From assembly GCA_036925085.1 (NCBI GenBank), contig JAUPFP010000066.1, forward strand, positions 744,001 to 808,000: a stretch of DNA of 64,000 nucleotides, read 5' to 3'. A model generated the notes under the pieces. The model was not told the origin of the DNA. It made no database searches and worked only from the letters and a program-made list of their open reading frames with translations. Origin of the DNA: Brachycybe producta. Its lineage: Eukaryota; Arthropoda; Diplopoda; Playtdesmida; Andrognathidae. The first letter of the stretch is position 1; each line of letters begins with the position of its first letter. A program made the position numbers and the translations under genes. Shown piece after piece: positions 27,201 to 34,109 of the stretch.

Positions 27201-29176
27201 GTTCGGTCTGTCTCGATCGACACGCCGATTACAATTGTAATTGTAGCGAAGGTTTCGAGGGACAGTTTTGTCAGGTGGACATCGACGAGTGTGTCGACGT
27301 TGTTTGCGAAAACGGGGGCACTTGTAGAGATGGACGCGCAGCTTTTCACTGCCAATGTGTCACGGGATACGATGGCGACAGGTTAGTTGAAACAACAAAT
27401 ACGTTTGTGGTCATAAAGTTATTTTTTTGTTGCGTTTTTTTGAGCAGACACCATTGAAAACTCGTTTTTGGGACTCATGATAGAAATTTTGTATCATTTC
27501 GTTATAGATGTGAGCACGAAATTGACGAATGTGCGAGCGATCCTTGTCAGAACGGAGGCTTCTGCATTGATCTTCTCAGTGCCTACAGTTGTAACTGTAC
27601 GACAAATTACACCGGAGTCAACTGCGAGAAAGAGGTTTGTCAGCAAATGGCATCAAGAAATATTGTGAGCTGTATTTTAATTGTAATCGTTTTTGATTTA
27701 CCGAGTAGAAAGCATTCGACTGCAGCAGTCATCCGTGTTTCGAAGGTGCCACTTGCGAGAACATCCGCCTAAATAATGTAAAAGGAAACACGGCAATTGC
27801 TGTTTTTTGTGTGTGGGTGTGTCGTAACTCGTGGATTGTTTATTTTTTAGGATGTTGGATATCTTTGTGTCTGTCCTGTTGGACGTACAGGAGTTCTTTG
27901 CGAAGCCGACATTGATTACTGTGCCGATTCACCGTGTCGTAACGGTGCCAGTTGTTTATCTCAGCTCGGCTCGTATCTGTGCTCTTGTTCGAAAGGGTAC
28001 GAAGGTGTCGATTGCGAACGAAAAATCGATTATTGTGCTACGAAACCGTGTTACAATGGTGCCGAATGTCGAAGTAATGATACTTCTTTCGAGTGTTTCT
28101 GCACGAGTCGTACGTAACACTTTTAAAATACTATTTTATAGTTGTTTGATTTAAATCGTATGATTTTTAAGGACATTTCTTTTCTACATGTATTATTTGT
28201 TGCATTTTATATTGAGATATTTTCTAGTTATCCGTTGCATAATATGCAAGTGAAAGATAACTGTTGATTATTTTACAATTCGCGGTGTTGTACTGTAAAT
28301 GCTTTTAAAAAGCACTAAAAAGGTCTCGGGAGGGTTCAACGGGGCTCGGAAGTCTCAAAAAGCTTAAGAAAAGAGCCAAAATTCAAGTATTTTTAATCTT
28401 TTATAGTGTAATTCTTCGAGTTCATTATTTCAGACTGGATTAGCGAGGTTTTACTGTATATTAATTTTTTAAAACAATTCTTGAAATTTTCGAAATTACT
28501 AGAAAAGTCTTATTTAAAAAAATCAAGATTTTTCTCAACAACTTCTTTTATTGTCTGAGTCGATGCTGAGATTTTTCTTTTGTATAGTATTCAAAGGTAT
28601 GTTTTGTCAAGAGGACGTGAACGAATGCTTGGAAGGATCCGTTTCCTGCCAGAACGGTGGTTCTTGTCACAATCTGAACGGTGGTTACGAATGCCACTGT
28701 ATGATGGAGTTCATGGGCAAACATTGCGAGTTTCCAGAACCGTGCAACAATCAATCGCTCTGCCAACACGGTGGAACGTGTCACTCGTATCTTTACACGG
28801 ATATCAAAATGAAAGTTGCATCCAGTTACAACTGTTCGTGTGCGCCGTATTACGAGGGACGGAACTGCGAAAACGTGACGTTTTTTTAACTGACGACGTT
28901 GCGTTTTCGAGCAAAACACTGATCCGTTTTTGTTTTGTTTTACAGGAAGCTCCGTCGAGTGGTGGCCTCGATACGGAATTGGTCGGAATCGTCGTCGGCT
29001 CCGTTGTCGGAGCAACGATTTTGATTGTGGCGATAGTTTTAACAGTCTTCTTGATGATGGCACGTAAGAAACGCGCGACGAGGGGGACTTACAGTCCGAG
29101 CAGACAAGAAATGTTTGGCTCTCGAGTGGAATTGGGGCACGTTATGAAAAAGCCTCCAGAGGAGAGACTCATTTGA
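755..29176 (+). CDS. crb: Crumbs, apical polarity transmembrane protein (9 exons)
   Basis: Crumbs is a single-pass membrane protein that marks the apical domain of epithelial cells, working with Stardust/PALS1 and PATJ. Exons: 755-959, 21310-24084, 24174-25043, 26595-27381, 27508-27634, 27709-27777, 27851-28109, 28588-28874, 28946-29176. Splice phases agree at every junction and the sum is 5,610 bp, giving 1,869 aa plus stop. Domains in order: signal peptide (about 1-45), 17 EGF-like repeats, LamG1 (about 755-960), one EGF, LamG2 (about 994-1225), two EGFs, LamG3 (about 1284-1480), eight EGFs, a membrane span (about 1805-1831) and a 37-residue tail with GTYSPS (FERM-binding region) and C-terminal ERLI (PDZ ligand). 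The size is a little below Drosophila Crb. No frameshift or stop was seen. Extra small exons inside intron 1 cannot be excluded. Confidence 0.93.
1365..1612. mobile_element. Foldback element, family F (ATATCTTTCAAAATAA)
   Basis: The left half has AAACTAGAAGG..TAGCG..AATATCTTTCAAAATAAGC. The right half is a mirror-image copy (AAGTTTATTTTAAAAGATATT ... GAGCTACAATTCTAGTTTC). The same motif set recurs at 25205-25340, 41550-42275, 48180-48310 and 58975-59060, so this is a dispersed inverted-repeat family. Ends and target-site duplication are not resolved. A poly-T run of 24 sits in the middle. Confidence 0.5.
2280..2645. repeat. GTTCG-rich imperfect inverted repeat
   Basis: The block is dense in GTTCG/CGAAC and ATGTTC words. 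TTCTGGTCG (about 2537) pairs with CGACCAGAA (about 2588), and GCCATAAGT pairs with ACTTTTATGGC, forming a hairpin around 2537-2597. Open frames on both strands here are by-products of the repeat. It may be related to the foldback at 3385-3715, which shares the CGAAC-rich composition. Confidence 0.45.
3385..3715. mobile_element. Imperfect foldback element, CGAAC-rich
   Basis: Left arm GACGGATCGCTGTTCATG (about 3461) is mirrored by the right arm CATCACGAACAGCGATTCGT (about 3615). Outward, AGTACTGGCAAG pairs with the complement of TTGTCGGCACT, and CGAACACAAAC with GTGTTTGCTTGCG. The arms are about 130-150 bp and diverged. The four overlapping open frames here are artefacts of the structure. No terminal duplication was identified. 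Confidence 0.5.
3878..3893 (+). repeat. Poly-C run
   Basis: A homopolymer of about 15-16 C. Similar long G or C runs occur at 11743-11762, 40586-40601, 41071-41084, 41336-41348 and 42302-42317. Such runs make local indel errors likely in any assembly. Confidence 0.8.
4517..4936 (+). mobile_element. MITE family A, copy 1
   Basis: A ~420-bp element with terminal inverted repeats of the type TAGGGATGGGAC / GTCCCACCTCTA, and inner mirror-image segments rich in GAATC/GATTC (ATTCGAGATTCGAAAACTCG near one end, AGGATTCGGATTCGAG near the other). Conserved interior marks are CCAATAGAAGCGTTCACTAA and GATCACCAATA followed by CCTGAGTG. Other copies lie at 11775, 17331 (split), 47712, 50672 and 56685. No coding capacity. 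Confidence 0.75.
5309..5940 (+). repeat. 29-bp minisatellite, two subtypes
   Basis: About ten copies of a 29-bp unit (GAGCTGAAATTATCTG + TAAACGAAATGCT) pass into about a dozen copies of a related 29-bp unit (GAAGCTGAATTTAGCAAG + TAATGAAATGC). The shared AGCTGAA core and equal length show that the second type arose from the first. Degenerate flanks extend to about 5100 and 6030. Confidence 0.9.
7180..7290 (+). repeat. G-rich degenerate short repeat
   Basis: Variants of GGGCTTTGTTGGCC / GATGGGCTTCATGGGC repeat about seven times in an otherwise AT-rich neighbourhood. The forward open frame over it ([17 protein letters not shown]) is a low-complexity by-product. The rest of 6030-9060 holds no gene that I can support. 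Confidence 0.55.
9062..10855 (+). repeat. 27-bp to 29-bp minisatellite
   Basis: About 24 copies of a 27-bp unit (AGCTTCCAGCTAGACTTG + AAGAAAGGT) are followed by a few 28-bp GGGTTAGC variants and then about 35 copies of a 29-bp unit with AAGAAAAGGGT. Because 27 is divisible by three, the first part is open in frame on both strands for 223 codons (GSFQLDLKK on +). The frame is lost when the unit becomes 28-29 bp. Subtype blocks (CTAGACTTG, CAAGACGTG, CTAGACGTG) are contiguous, as expected from local expansion. Confidence 0.95.
11743..11762 (+). repeat. Poly-G run beside poly-T
   Basis: A T-run followed by about 20 G, just upstream of MITE A copy 2. Its length may be unreliable. Confidence 0.85.
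11775..12185 (-). mobile_element. MITE family A, copy 2 (inverted)
   Basis: Reverse orientation relative to copy 1. It begins TAGAGGTGGGACGAATCC and ends ATTCGAATGGTCCATTCCTA, with the same interior (CTCAGGGTCGCC, GAACGCTTCTATTGGACG). It is about 410 bp, close to copy 1, so it is probably full length. Confidence 0.75.
12296..12510. mobile_element. Small MITE with imperfect inverted ends
   Basis: Left GTCGTCGCAATGTATTTTTT...AAGACGCCAAC and right GTTGGCGTCTTTCCATAG...AATACATTACGATGAC are reverse complements over about 40 bp with some mismatches. Solo ends of the same kind are seen at about 12931-12975 (CCTTTCCATAGAAAATACATT) and about 43605-43635. It is about 215 bp and the open frames across it are not genes. 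Confidence 0.55.
12530..12866. repeat. GC-rich patch with three 32-bp repeats
   Basis: Three tandem copies of a 32-bp unit starting at 12757, 12789 and 12821 (GTGAGGTCGGGGGCCCTG + GGCACGGGCCCCCC). About 200 bp upstream, 12535-12590 has related sequence (GTGGCCCTTGGGCAC, GGGGGCCCCGTT). It stands out sharply in AT-rich surroundings and may be the end of an older transposon that amplified locally. Confidence 0.7.
12987..13192 (-). mobile_element. MITE family C, copy 1 (inverted, partial)
   Basis: Carries the family marks CCCTGTGAAGGGCAAAC, TATGTCGAATTCAATTTATT and TCCGTATTAATTCACCTAAA in reverse orientation. Fuller copies are at 33298-33565 and 59066-59340. It stops exactly where the 32-bp minisatellite starts. 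Confidence 0.7.
13193..15880 (+). repeat. 32-bp minisatellite, about 80 copies
   Basis: A highly uniform 32-bp unit (TTTAGAGCAAGTGCTTTT + AGGACAAACATCCC) runs for about 2.65 kb. Variants are clustered: CATTTC versions at about 13795-13850 and 14525-14770, two shortened units lacking ACA near 13855-13910, and AGAACAAG versions only at the right end (about 15685-15790). It decays gradually to about 15912. No frame stays open through it. Confidence 0.95.
16262..16360 (-). mobile_element. MITE family C, copy 2 (inverted, end fragment)
   Basis: Contains GTCCTTAACTGGATTCCG, TATTAATTCACCTAAACAC and the terminal segment ending TGTGTGTACAAGGTG, but lacks the other half of the element. It flanks the 32-bp minisatellite on the side opposite copy 1. 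Confidence 0.65.
16988..17160. mobile_element. MITE family D, copy 1
   Basis: 173 bp with inverted ends GTAGACAGCTTCAGAATTTA / complement of TAAATTCCGAAGCTGTCTAC. TA occurs at both edges of GACAGC...GCTGTC, consistent with a Tc1/mariner-like TA target. The interior has CGCCCTTTTATGAGCGTCA and CCAATTAGAAAT. A related sequence follows at 17190-17330, and a second copy is in PPIL3 intron 2 (33734-33897). Confidence 0.7.
17698..17955 (+). repeat. C/T-rich tandem array, 14-17-bp units
   Basis: About 16 units of CCCCCCTCCACGTTTC / CCCCCCTCCACTTTTC, present only in copy A of the SINE-like element. Purine-only and pyrimidine-only strands leave long frames open on both strands (P-rich on +, G/E/K-rich on -). 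These are not genes. It could adopt triplex-type structure. Confidence 0.9.
18226..18253 (+). repeat. (CA)n microsatellite
   Basis: A CA run within the 3' part of SINE-like copy A. A matching run occurs at about 33024-33043 in copy B, so the repeat belongs to the element. Confidence 0.9.
19300..20485 (+). repeat. 28-bp minisatellite
   Basis: A 28-bp unit (ACTGGATAAGAGTTAAAC + TAAACTATAA) repeats about 35 times with two subtypes (GAGTTAAAC in the middle, GAGCTAAAC at both ends). It is preceded by looser 33-bp-type copies containing ACAGACAAACTGGGTAAG from about 19260. Confidence 0.93.
20486..20745 (+). repeat. 34-bp minisatellite derived from the 28-bp unit
   Basis: Seven or eight copies of CTGGATAAGAGCTAAACTG + AAAACTACGAACAAA directly follow the 28-bp array and share its first half. 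Degenerate copies run on to about 21080. Confidence 0.9.
21310..24084 (+). CDS. crb: crb exon 2: EGF repeats 1-18 and LamG1
   Basis: The acceptor is TTTTATAG before 21310 and the donor GTACGG is at 24085 (phase 1 both ends). It encodes 17 tandem EGF-like modules, mostly calcium-binding types with the opening IDEC/VDEC/IDDC and the pattern C-x-NGGTC...YxCxCxxGYxGxxC. LamG1 follows (from about 23377, with the closing motif GCMQDVRV), then EGF 18. EGF 14 (about 22840-23010) carries an unusually long insertion between its third and fourth cysteines. Reading open past 24085 reaches a stop at 24207, which the splice removes. Confidence 0.95.
24174..25043 (+). CDS. crb: crb exon 3: LamG2 and EGF repeats 19-20
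   Basis: The acceptor is a T-rich tract ending CAG at 24173 and the donor GTAAGG is at 25044. The joined codon GAA continues [12 protein letters not shown] into a laminin-G fold with the hallmark GLVFYLGNG near its start and GVMQDVRI near its end. A loop within this domain contains a cluster of arginines, RRSRRQ, at 24644-24661, which looks like a furin-type site. Two EGF modules ([12 protein letters not shown] and [12 protein letters not shown]) close the exon. Confidence 0.94.
25205..25340 (+). mobile_element. Family F fragment in crb intron 3
   Basis: Has AACTAGAATAGTTAAAGAG and ATATCTTTCAAAATAAACTT, the marks of family F seen at 1365 and 41550. Ends unresolved. Confidence 0.45.
25391..25900. 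mobile_element. Foldback element in crb intron 3
   Basis: Two 111-bp arms, 25654-25764 and 25787-25897, are reverse complements with only two differences that I find, around a 22-bp loop. The arms contain GGTTAAATCGATCGGCATGC and GATCGGTTCGGTATTGGCTC. A further related piece, GTAAGGCTGTACCGAGCCGA at about 25391, repeats the beginning of the right arm, so the whole element may start there. Confidence 0.7.
26236..26290. mobile_element. Solo end of a hAT-like element
   Basis: CAGAGGCGGATTTATCAATAGG followed closely by CATCTGCCTAGGGCGG resembles the ends of non-autonomous hAT transposons known in many animals. I do not see the matching other end before exon 4 at 26595. Confidence 0.35.
26595..27381 (+). 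CDS. crb: crb exon 4: LamG3 and EGF repeats 21-22
   Basis: The exon starts after TTTTTAG at 26594. The joined codon is TGT, giving [11 protein letters not shown], the usual Crumbs junction into a LamG domain ([14 protein letters not shown] ... [11 protein letters not shown]). EGF modules 21 and 22 follow ([18 protein letters not shown]). The donor GTTAGT at 27382 leaves two bases, completed to AGA by exon 5. Confidence 0.92.
27508..27634 (+). CDS. crb: crb exon 5: EGF repeat 23
   Basis: The exon lies between the acceptor GTTATAG and the donor GTTTGT. It reads [14 protein letters not shown]...NGGFC...TGVNCEKE in the frame set by exon 4 and ends in phase 0. It has no start codon of its own and is too short to stand out as an open frame, but the EGF spacing is complete. 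Confidence 0.88.
27709..27777 (+). CDS. crb: crb exon 6: first half of EGF repeat 24
   Basis: A 69-bp microexon with phase 0 at both ends, reading [20 protein letters not shown]. The acceptor is CGAGTAG and the donor GTAAAA. The EGF module is completed by exon 7 ([11 protein letters not shown]), which supports the split. Confidence 0.82.
27851..28109 (+). CDS. crb: crb exon 7: EGF repeats 24 (end) to 26
   Basis: The acceptor is TATTTTTTAG. The exon reads DVGYLCVC...[12 protein letters not shown]...[11 protein letters not shown]...FECFCTS and ends one base into a codon at the donor GTACGT (28110). Joining to exon 8 gives CTA (Leu) and then [13 protein letters not shown], which completes EGF 26. 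Confidence 0.87.
28588..28874 (+). CDS. crb: crb exon 8: EGF repeats 27-28
   Basis: The acceptor is TTGTATAG. The exon reads [16 protein letters not shown], then a full EGF with CQNGGSC and a final EGF with CQHGGTC and a long middle loop, ending at NCEN with the donor GTGACG. If not spliced, the frame stops within four codons, which supports the donor. Confidence 0.9.
28946..29176 (+). CDS. crb: crb exon 9: membrane span and cytoplasmic tail
   Basis: After TTTTACAG the exon encodes a short juxtamembrane stretch, a 27-residue hydrophobic span ([20 protein letters not shown] and on) and a tail of 37 residues opening [13 protein letters not shown] and ending PPEERLI, then TGA at 29174. The tail length and both binding motifs (the FERM-binding juxtamembrane segment and the ERLI PDZ ligand for Stardust/PALS1) match the Crumbs family. 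This exon is the main reason for the gene call. Confidence 0.97.
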   Translation, partial: EAPSSGGLDTELVGIVVGSVVGATILIVAIVLTVFLMMARKKRATRGTYSPSRQEMFGSRVELGHVMKKPPEERLI

Positions 29177-29987
29177 GAAAAACCGTGAACGTGTAATTCC
29201 GCGTATGGTGGAATCGTAACTTTAAAAACATTTTTCGCGGTTTTGCGCGACGCGAAAGGCTAAATAGTCTGCGGGATCTTGCAAAACGCAAGAAGTTTAC
29301 GCCATGAGAGACATTAATTAAGATAGCCGCAGACTTATTACGAGCCGTACCTCATTCCAGTGCAGAACTACTTAAGACCTTACGGAAAAAAGAAAAATAC
29401 GTGGCCTTTGAAAGTTCTATTTACGAATTGCGAACTTTATGAATTCCGTCCTTTTTTTATGCAGTTTTATTTATAATTTTTATATACATTCTATTTTAGA
29501 TGTGTTTTATGTTTTTTATGTTTTGTGTTGGACAAAATGTTTTGATGACTGACTTTATTGTCGTCTTGTCGTTTGAAAGCCTTAAGTTTCGAACCGGAAA
29601 CTCGAAATGCCTTACCACGATTCCGTCCAAACGACTCGTGCATTTTTTTTTAAATTGGCAAATCTCTATTGTTAATTGTTTATTTTGACCAAGGGATTTA
29701 AGTCTTTAGTTTGTAATTAATGATGTTAAAAGCTTAGCGGGGTGTCGAGATGACGATAGAAGAATTACTGTAAAACAAAATACGTTTGCGTGTAATTTAT
29801 ATTTAATAACAAAATATAAGATTTACAAGAAAAAATTATGAATTCGCTTGTTTTTATGCAGTAATGTCAGTTGTCTTAGTTAAGTCACCGGTATCTATAC
29901 GAGCAGGTGCATGTGGCATTTTGATGCCAAGAGTAGACGTGCGCACATCCCTATCTTGAGCTGTTTCTTTGTAAAAGTTAAAATAAC
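29177..29987. other. crb 3' UTR and intergenic sequence
   Basis: Downstream of the crb stop. No canonical AATAAA with an obvious cleavage site stands out. The 62-codon frame at 29500-29688 has no recognisable features and I do not call it. Confidence 0.4.
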
Positions 29988-30781
29988 TTAAGAGGTTACA
30001 TCGCAAAATTACTTCGAAAAATCTCCGCAAAGAGCGCTAGCATCGATTTTTCCATTTAGCCCATAGACCCGATGTTATAGAATAAAATACACAGTCGCGG
30101 CAATATGTTTATTTTTCATATTTAAAGTTGTCCAATACCAAGTTTTTAAAGTGCAATGTGCACCTTAAATATATGTTGAGCCAGTAATAGAATGACAAAA
30201 AAATTGCTAAGTGCGGTTCTATTTTTAAAAACTTATTTCAAAATCGCGAATTTCTAACTTATGTTAAACTCCATTGAGTACGCCCAAATAAGAAACAAAC
30301 ATCCATTAAAATTGCTTGTAAAAATACGTAAATATATTTTTAAAAAACCAGAAAAAAAATCAGCACGTGTGCCAATGTGTTGGCTTCACTGTGGTTTAGT
30401 TGTGGTTTTTTAAAATTATTTTTATGTATTTTTACCAACATTTTAATGTATGTTTTTTTCTTATTTGGGCGTGTACTCAATGGAGTTTAACATAAGTTAG
30501 AAATTCGCGATTTTGAAATAGTTTTTAAAAATATAACTACACTTACCAATTTTTTGTCATTCTATCACTCGATTAGCATATATTTAAGGTGCACATTGCA
30601 CTTTGAACCATCAAAAATGGACAACTTTAAATATGAAAAATCAACATATTGCCGCCGCGACTGTGCATTTTAAAAATTAACGTTTCTACTTCAACAAGGG
30701 GTCTTATGGGCTCAATAGAAAAACGATGCTAGCGCTCTTTGTGGAGATTTTTCGAAGTAATTATATGATGTAATTTCTTAA
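29988..30781. mobile_element. TTAA-flanked foldback element, copy 1
   Basis: TTAA at 29988-29991 and 30778-30781 bounds a 786-bp element whose two halves are reverse complements (GTTACATCGCAAAATTACTT ... ATCTCCGCAAAGAGCGCTAG near the left end, CTAGCGCTCTTTGTGGAGAT ... near the right). The halves meet around GTGTGCCAATGTGTTGGCTT at about 30370. TTAA target sites are characteristic of piggyBac-type transposons. No transposase is encoded. A second copy is at 59509-60283. Confidence 0.75.
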
Positions 30782-31715
30782 GAACGAGTTGTGAAATACA
30801 ACAAAATGTCATACGATAAAAAAAATTACACATTTTAGCGATGCACAAGATGTTATTTTTATTTCCGTTATTGTTATGTTATTTTAGTTTTCGAGTCAAA
30901 GGATGTGTTGGTTATCTATTTTTCTAGTTTTACAATCACCGATACGTTCAATGTGATCATATCAGCTATAAAAGCTGATAGTTAACTTCATGTGTGTCTG
31001 AGAACTTCGTAAACATTTTGAACACAATCAACAGGCAGAAATTCAGCCATTTCACTAACAATGATCATTTTCTAAACAAATGTAAGTATCTTCTAGAGGT
31101 GCCTCACAAAACTTGGAGAAATTACTCATTTTTATTCATACGAAAATGAGGCAACTACTCACAGTTTGAGCAAATCCTCATGACATGAGAAAATTCTGTT
31201 AATTTTGAGTAAATACTTGCCCATGTTGTTCATACCTAATGGAGCACTTTCTCCAAAAACATGAGAAAAGAGAAAGTGCTCGGTTTTATTCATACCACCC
31301 AATGGAAATACGATTATTTTTTTTGAAAAGGGTGTTATTTTTTTATAAATATAAAATGGCTTGTAGCAATTTCGGTAGGTTAACTTTTTATCGATTTTCT
31401 ATTGAATAACTTTGAACAAAATGCAACCTTTGAGGCTGCTATAACGTTTTTAAAACTAGACTTACTGCACCCCAGTCTTGATTTAAATATTCAATTTATT
31501 TACTTTTTTTTACAAAAATGTTAGAACTTATCAATCATTGTTGAAAAATCGATTATGAAAAATGATAAAATTGTAATGATTTATGACAAATTTTTTAAAA
31601 TTACAAACAATGATGGTATGCCATATGACCAGACAAAAATAGCCCTAGCATAAACAATGCAACAGAGGTCCAAAGGGTTCTAGAAGAAGTTCCTTGTTTA
31701 AATTTTATTTGTATT
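30782..31715. other. Intergenic sequence between crb and PPIL3
   Basis: AT-rich. 31095-31300 has several short ACTCATT/GAGTAAAT and GAGAAAGTGCTC words and may be an old MITE, but no clear ends are visible. No gene supported. Confidence 0.4.
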
Positions 31716-34086
31716 TTAGGCTGCTAAGGGATTCGCATGAATCGTAACTCTGTTGATCCTCGTCTCAGTCAACGGTCTGAAGTTTTTTGGATTAACAGGA
31801 AGTTTCTCCAGTTCGTCAAGTGCGTCCAATCCATCGATGACTCTGAAACGAAACAGCATACGATAACAAAACGTCGTAAGTGGTCTGGTAAGTCGAACGT
31901 ACTTTCCGAATGCCGTGTATTTGAGATCCAAATGTGGTTGTTTTCCGTAAGTTATAAAGAACTGAGATCCATTCGTATTTGGACCATTGTTAGCCATAGC
32001 CATGATTCCTCGTACAGAATGCTGAAACGAAAAACAAACGGATTACGTCCGGCGTTTTTATTCATTACTTTTGACGTAAGTCGATTTACTTTAATATCGT
32101 CACTGATTTCGTCTTCGAACTTACGATTCCAAATACTGGATCCACCTTTTCCGGTTCCTAGAAAATTGCACGAAAAATAATTTTATGTTCGAAATCAACC
32201 GTTTAATAACTTACCCGTTGGATCGCCAGTCTGAACCATAAAACCTTTTATATTGCGGTGAAAAAGACATCCATCGTAATATGAACTGGCGCAGAGCGCC
32301 AAGAAATTCTAAAAAAAAAAAGAAAAGGTCATGAACGATACATCCTACATTACTACCCTGAAGCGAATACGTGTTTCTTAGACAGTAAACTATTATGGTG
32401 CTTTTACATTATACAAATGTCTATGGGGAAAAGACGCCATATTGGTACACCTTAACAAATAAATCCAGTTTCAAAAAGCTGACGTCACAACCCATATCTT
32501 CACAATATACTCGGTTAGAAACGTAACCCTAGATGGTGTGACGTCATACTGTGACGTTTTTTTTCACGGCGATTTACCACAGGCATCAGACCAAGGTTTG
32601 TAGAGTATGTAATACTTTGTACACACATGAGTTAAATGAATTCAAATTAAATGTGTTTAGGTGAATTATACGGAATCCAGTTAAGGACACGAACCAAATA
32701 AAAATTAACTTTATTATTAACTAGTGGGGTAACCCGTCATAAATGACGGGAGCAAAATTCAAAGGCAATTGTGCGCATGCGCGTCGTTTTTTCCTTTTTT
32801 TACTCCTTTCATTTCAATTTCAGTCATCCCTCCCACTTTTCTCTCTCTCCCCTTCTACACTTTCCAACCTTTTCCCCTCAACCCCTCCCACTTTTCTCTC
32901 TCTCCCCCCCTTCTACACTTTCGAAGGGAGGAGTTCAACATATAGTTGACCTTGAGAAAAAAAAACGGTTCATTTATTCAAATTTATATAAATTCCGATG
33001 TGCTTCAATGGTTTTGTTACTCCACACACACACACACACACACAGACCTGGGATATTATATATATATATATAATATAATATTTATACCAATAATATTATT
33101 GTTAAATTTTAATACAACATACCTCAATTTCATTATAATACATTTTATATTTTAATATATTATTTATTGTTTAATAAATAATAAAATTTAATATTGATGC
33201 TAATATTTTACAATAATTATTATAAGATTATTAATATTAATATAAAATTTTAATATATTTGTTATTTTGTTTAATTCACATATCAAACAACTAATACCTT
33301 GTACACACAGGAATTCAAATTAAATGTGTTTAGTGAATTATACGGAATCCAGTTAAGGACATGAACCCAAATAAAAATTGACTTTATTAATATTTTAAAA
33401 CTGAAATACTAAATCAATATTTTGTCAATAGTTTATATAATATATATTATATTTAAGTATTAACTTAATATTTTGAGATTAAATTGAATTCGACATATTG
33501 TCCATTTGCCCTTCACAGGGCTCTGTAGAACGTGTTTAATATTTAAATGCATTTAACTGTGTATGTGTGTTGAGGGTATAACACATTAAAAACTATAAAC
33601 ATATTTAAAAAAAATAAAACATAAACAAATAGAAAAAGTGACTTCTAGTGACGTTTCAATATGGCGTCGCCTCCTTTGGGGGGGGATTCCTCTGATATAA
33701 GTACACCTTACGTACTTTACAAACCTTGGCATCAGACAGCTTCAAAATTGGCCCCGCCCTTTTATGAGCGTCATCAATTTCTAATTAATTTGTTACTTGG
33801 TTTGATGTCACATGCCACGCCTTTTTTTATTTCTAATTGGTTTATATTTAGTCTGACGCTCGTAAAGGGGCGGCGGCAAGAAATTCTGAAGCTGTCTACT
33901 GTGTTTTACCTCTGATGTTTTCGGACATTGTTCGCAAAATAGTTCCAACTTTATGTCGCCCACATCGGTATGTAAAGTAACAGACTAAAACAATAACGAG
34001 ACAAATATCAAAATTGAAGCGAACTACATAGTAAAAATCAATGAAAATGACCAAAAACAAGGGATGATCGGTATAAAACTTACCAT
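31716..34086 (-). CDS. PPIL3: Cyclophilin-type peptidyl-prolyl isomerase, PPIL3
   Basis: PPIL3 is a small single-domain cyclophilin that isomerises prolyl bonds and is found with spliceosomal proteins. Exons on the - strand: 34086-34084 (the Met codon alone), 33984-33910, 32308-32215, 32157-32090, 32021-31903, 31842-31716. All splice sites are GT-AG and the phases agree. The sum is 486 bp, 161 aa, equal to the human protein. Family motifs: [17 protein letters not shown] at the start, [17 protein letters not shown] (catalytic Arg, Phe and Gln), [38 protein letters not shown] and the C-terminal TIHANPLAA. No frameshift. Intron 2 (32309-33909) holds at least four mobile-element pieces. The first exon encodes only the start codon, with a GTAAG donor straight after it. 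Confidence 0.93.
32622..32715 (+). mobile_element. MITE family C, copy 3 (interrupted)
   Basis: TTGTACACACATGAGTTAAA ... TACGGAATCCAGTTAAGGAC ... AAATAAAAATTAACTTTATT. The element breaks off at TTATTATTAA, where SINE-like copy B begins. Confidence 0.7.
32711..33080 (+). mobile_element. SINE-like element, copy B
   Basis: Same order of marks as copy A: TTATTATTAACTAGTGGGG, the hairpin ACCCGTCATAAATGACGGG, GCGCATGCGCGTCG, CTCCCCTTCTACACTTT, AGTTCAACATATAGTTGACC, AATTTATATAAATTCCGA, (CA)n and CAGACCTGGGATATTATATA. It is about 360 bp. It lies in PPIL3 intron 2 on the strand opposite the gene. The short frames over it are not genes. Confidence 0.65.
33298..33565 (+). mobile_element. MITE family C, copy 4
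   Basis: Near-complete copy: left end CTTGTACACACAGGAATTC, interior TACGGAATCCAGTTAAGGAC, TCAATATTTTGTCAATAG, GAATTCGACATATTGTCC, CCCTTCACAGGGCTCTGTAG, right end GCATTTAACTGTGTATGTG. The outer segments ACACACATGAGTTAAATG and the complement of CATTTAACTGTGTATGTGTG form imperfect terminal inverted repeats. Confidence 0.72.
33734..33897. mobile_element. MITE family D, copy 2
   Basis: AGACAGCTTCAAAATTGGCC / complement of AAATTCTGAAGCTGTCT, with interior CGCCCTTTTATGAGCGTCAT and the mirror TCTGACGCTCGTAAAGGGGCG. 164 bp, in PPIL3 intron 2 next to exon 2. Confidence 0.7.
33910..33984 (-). CDS. PPIL3: PPIL3 exon 2 (N-terminal 25 residues)
   Basis: The acceptor is TTGTTTTAG and the donor GTAAAA after CCGAAAACATCAGAG. 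It encodes [17 protein letters not shown] and then EQCPKTSE, the N-terminal beta strands of the cyclophilin. It lies 1.6 kb from exon 3 because of inserted elements, one of which (MITE D copy 2) ends about a dozen bases from this exon. Confidence 0.9.
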
Positions 34087-34109
34087 TGTGTAGATGCGAT
34101 CGTCGCAAG

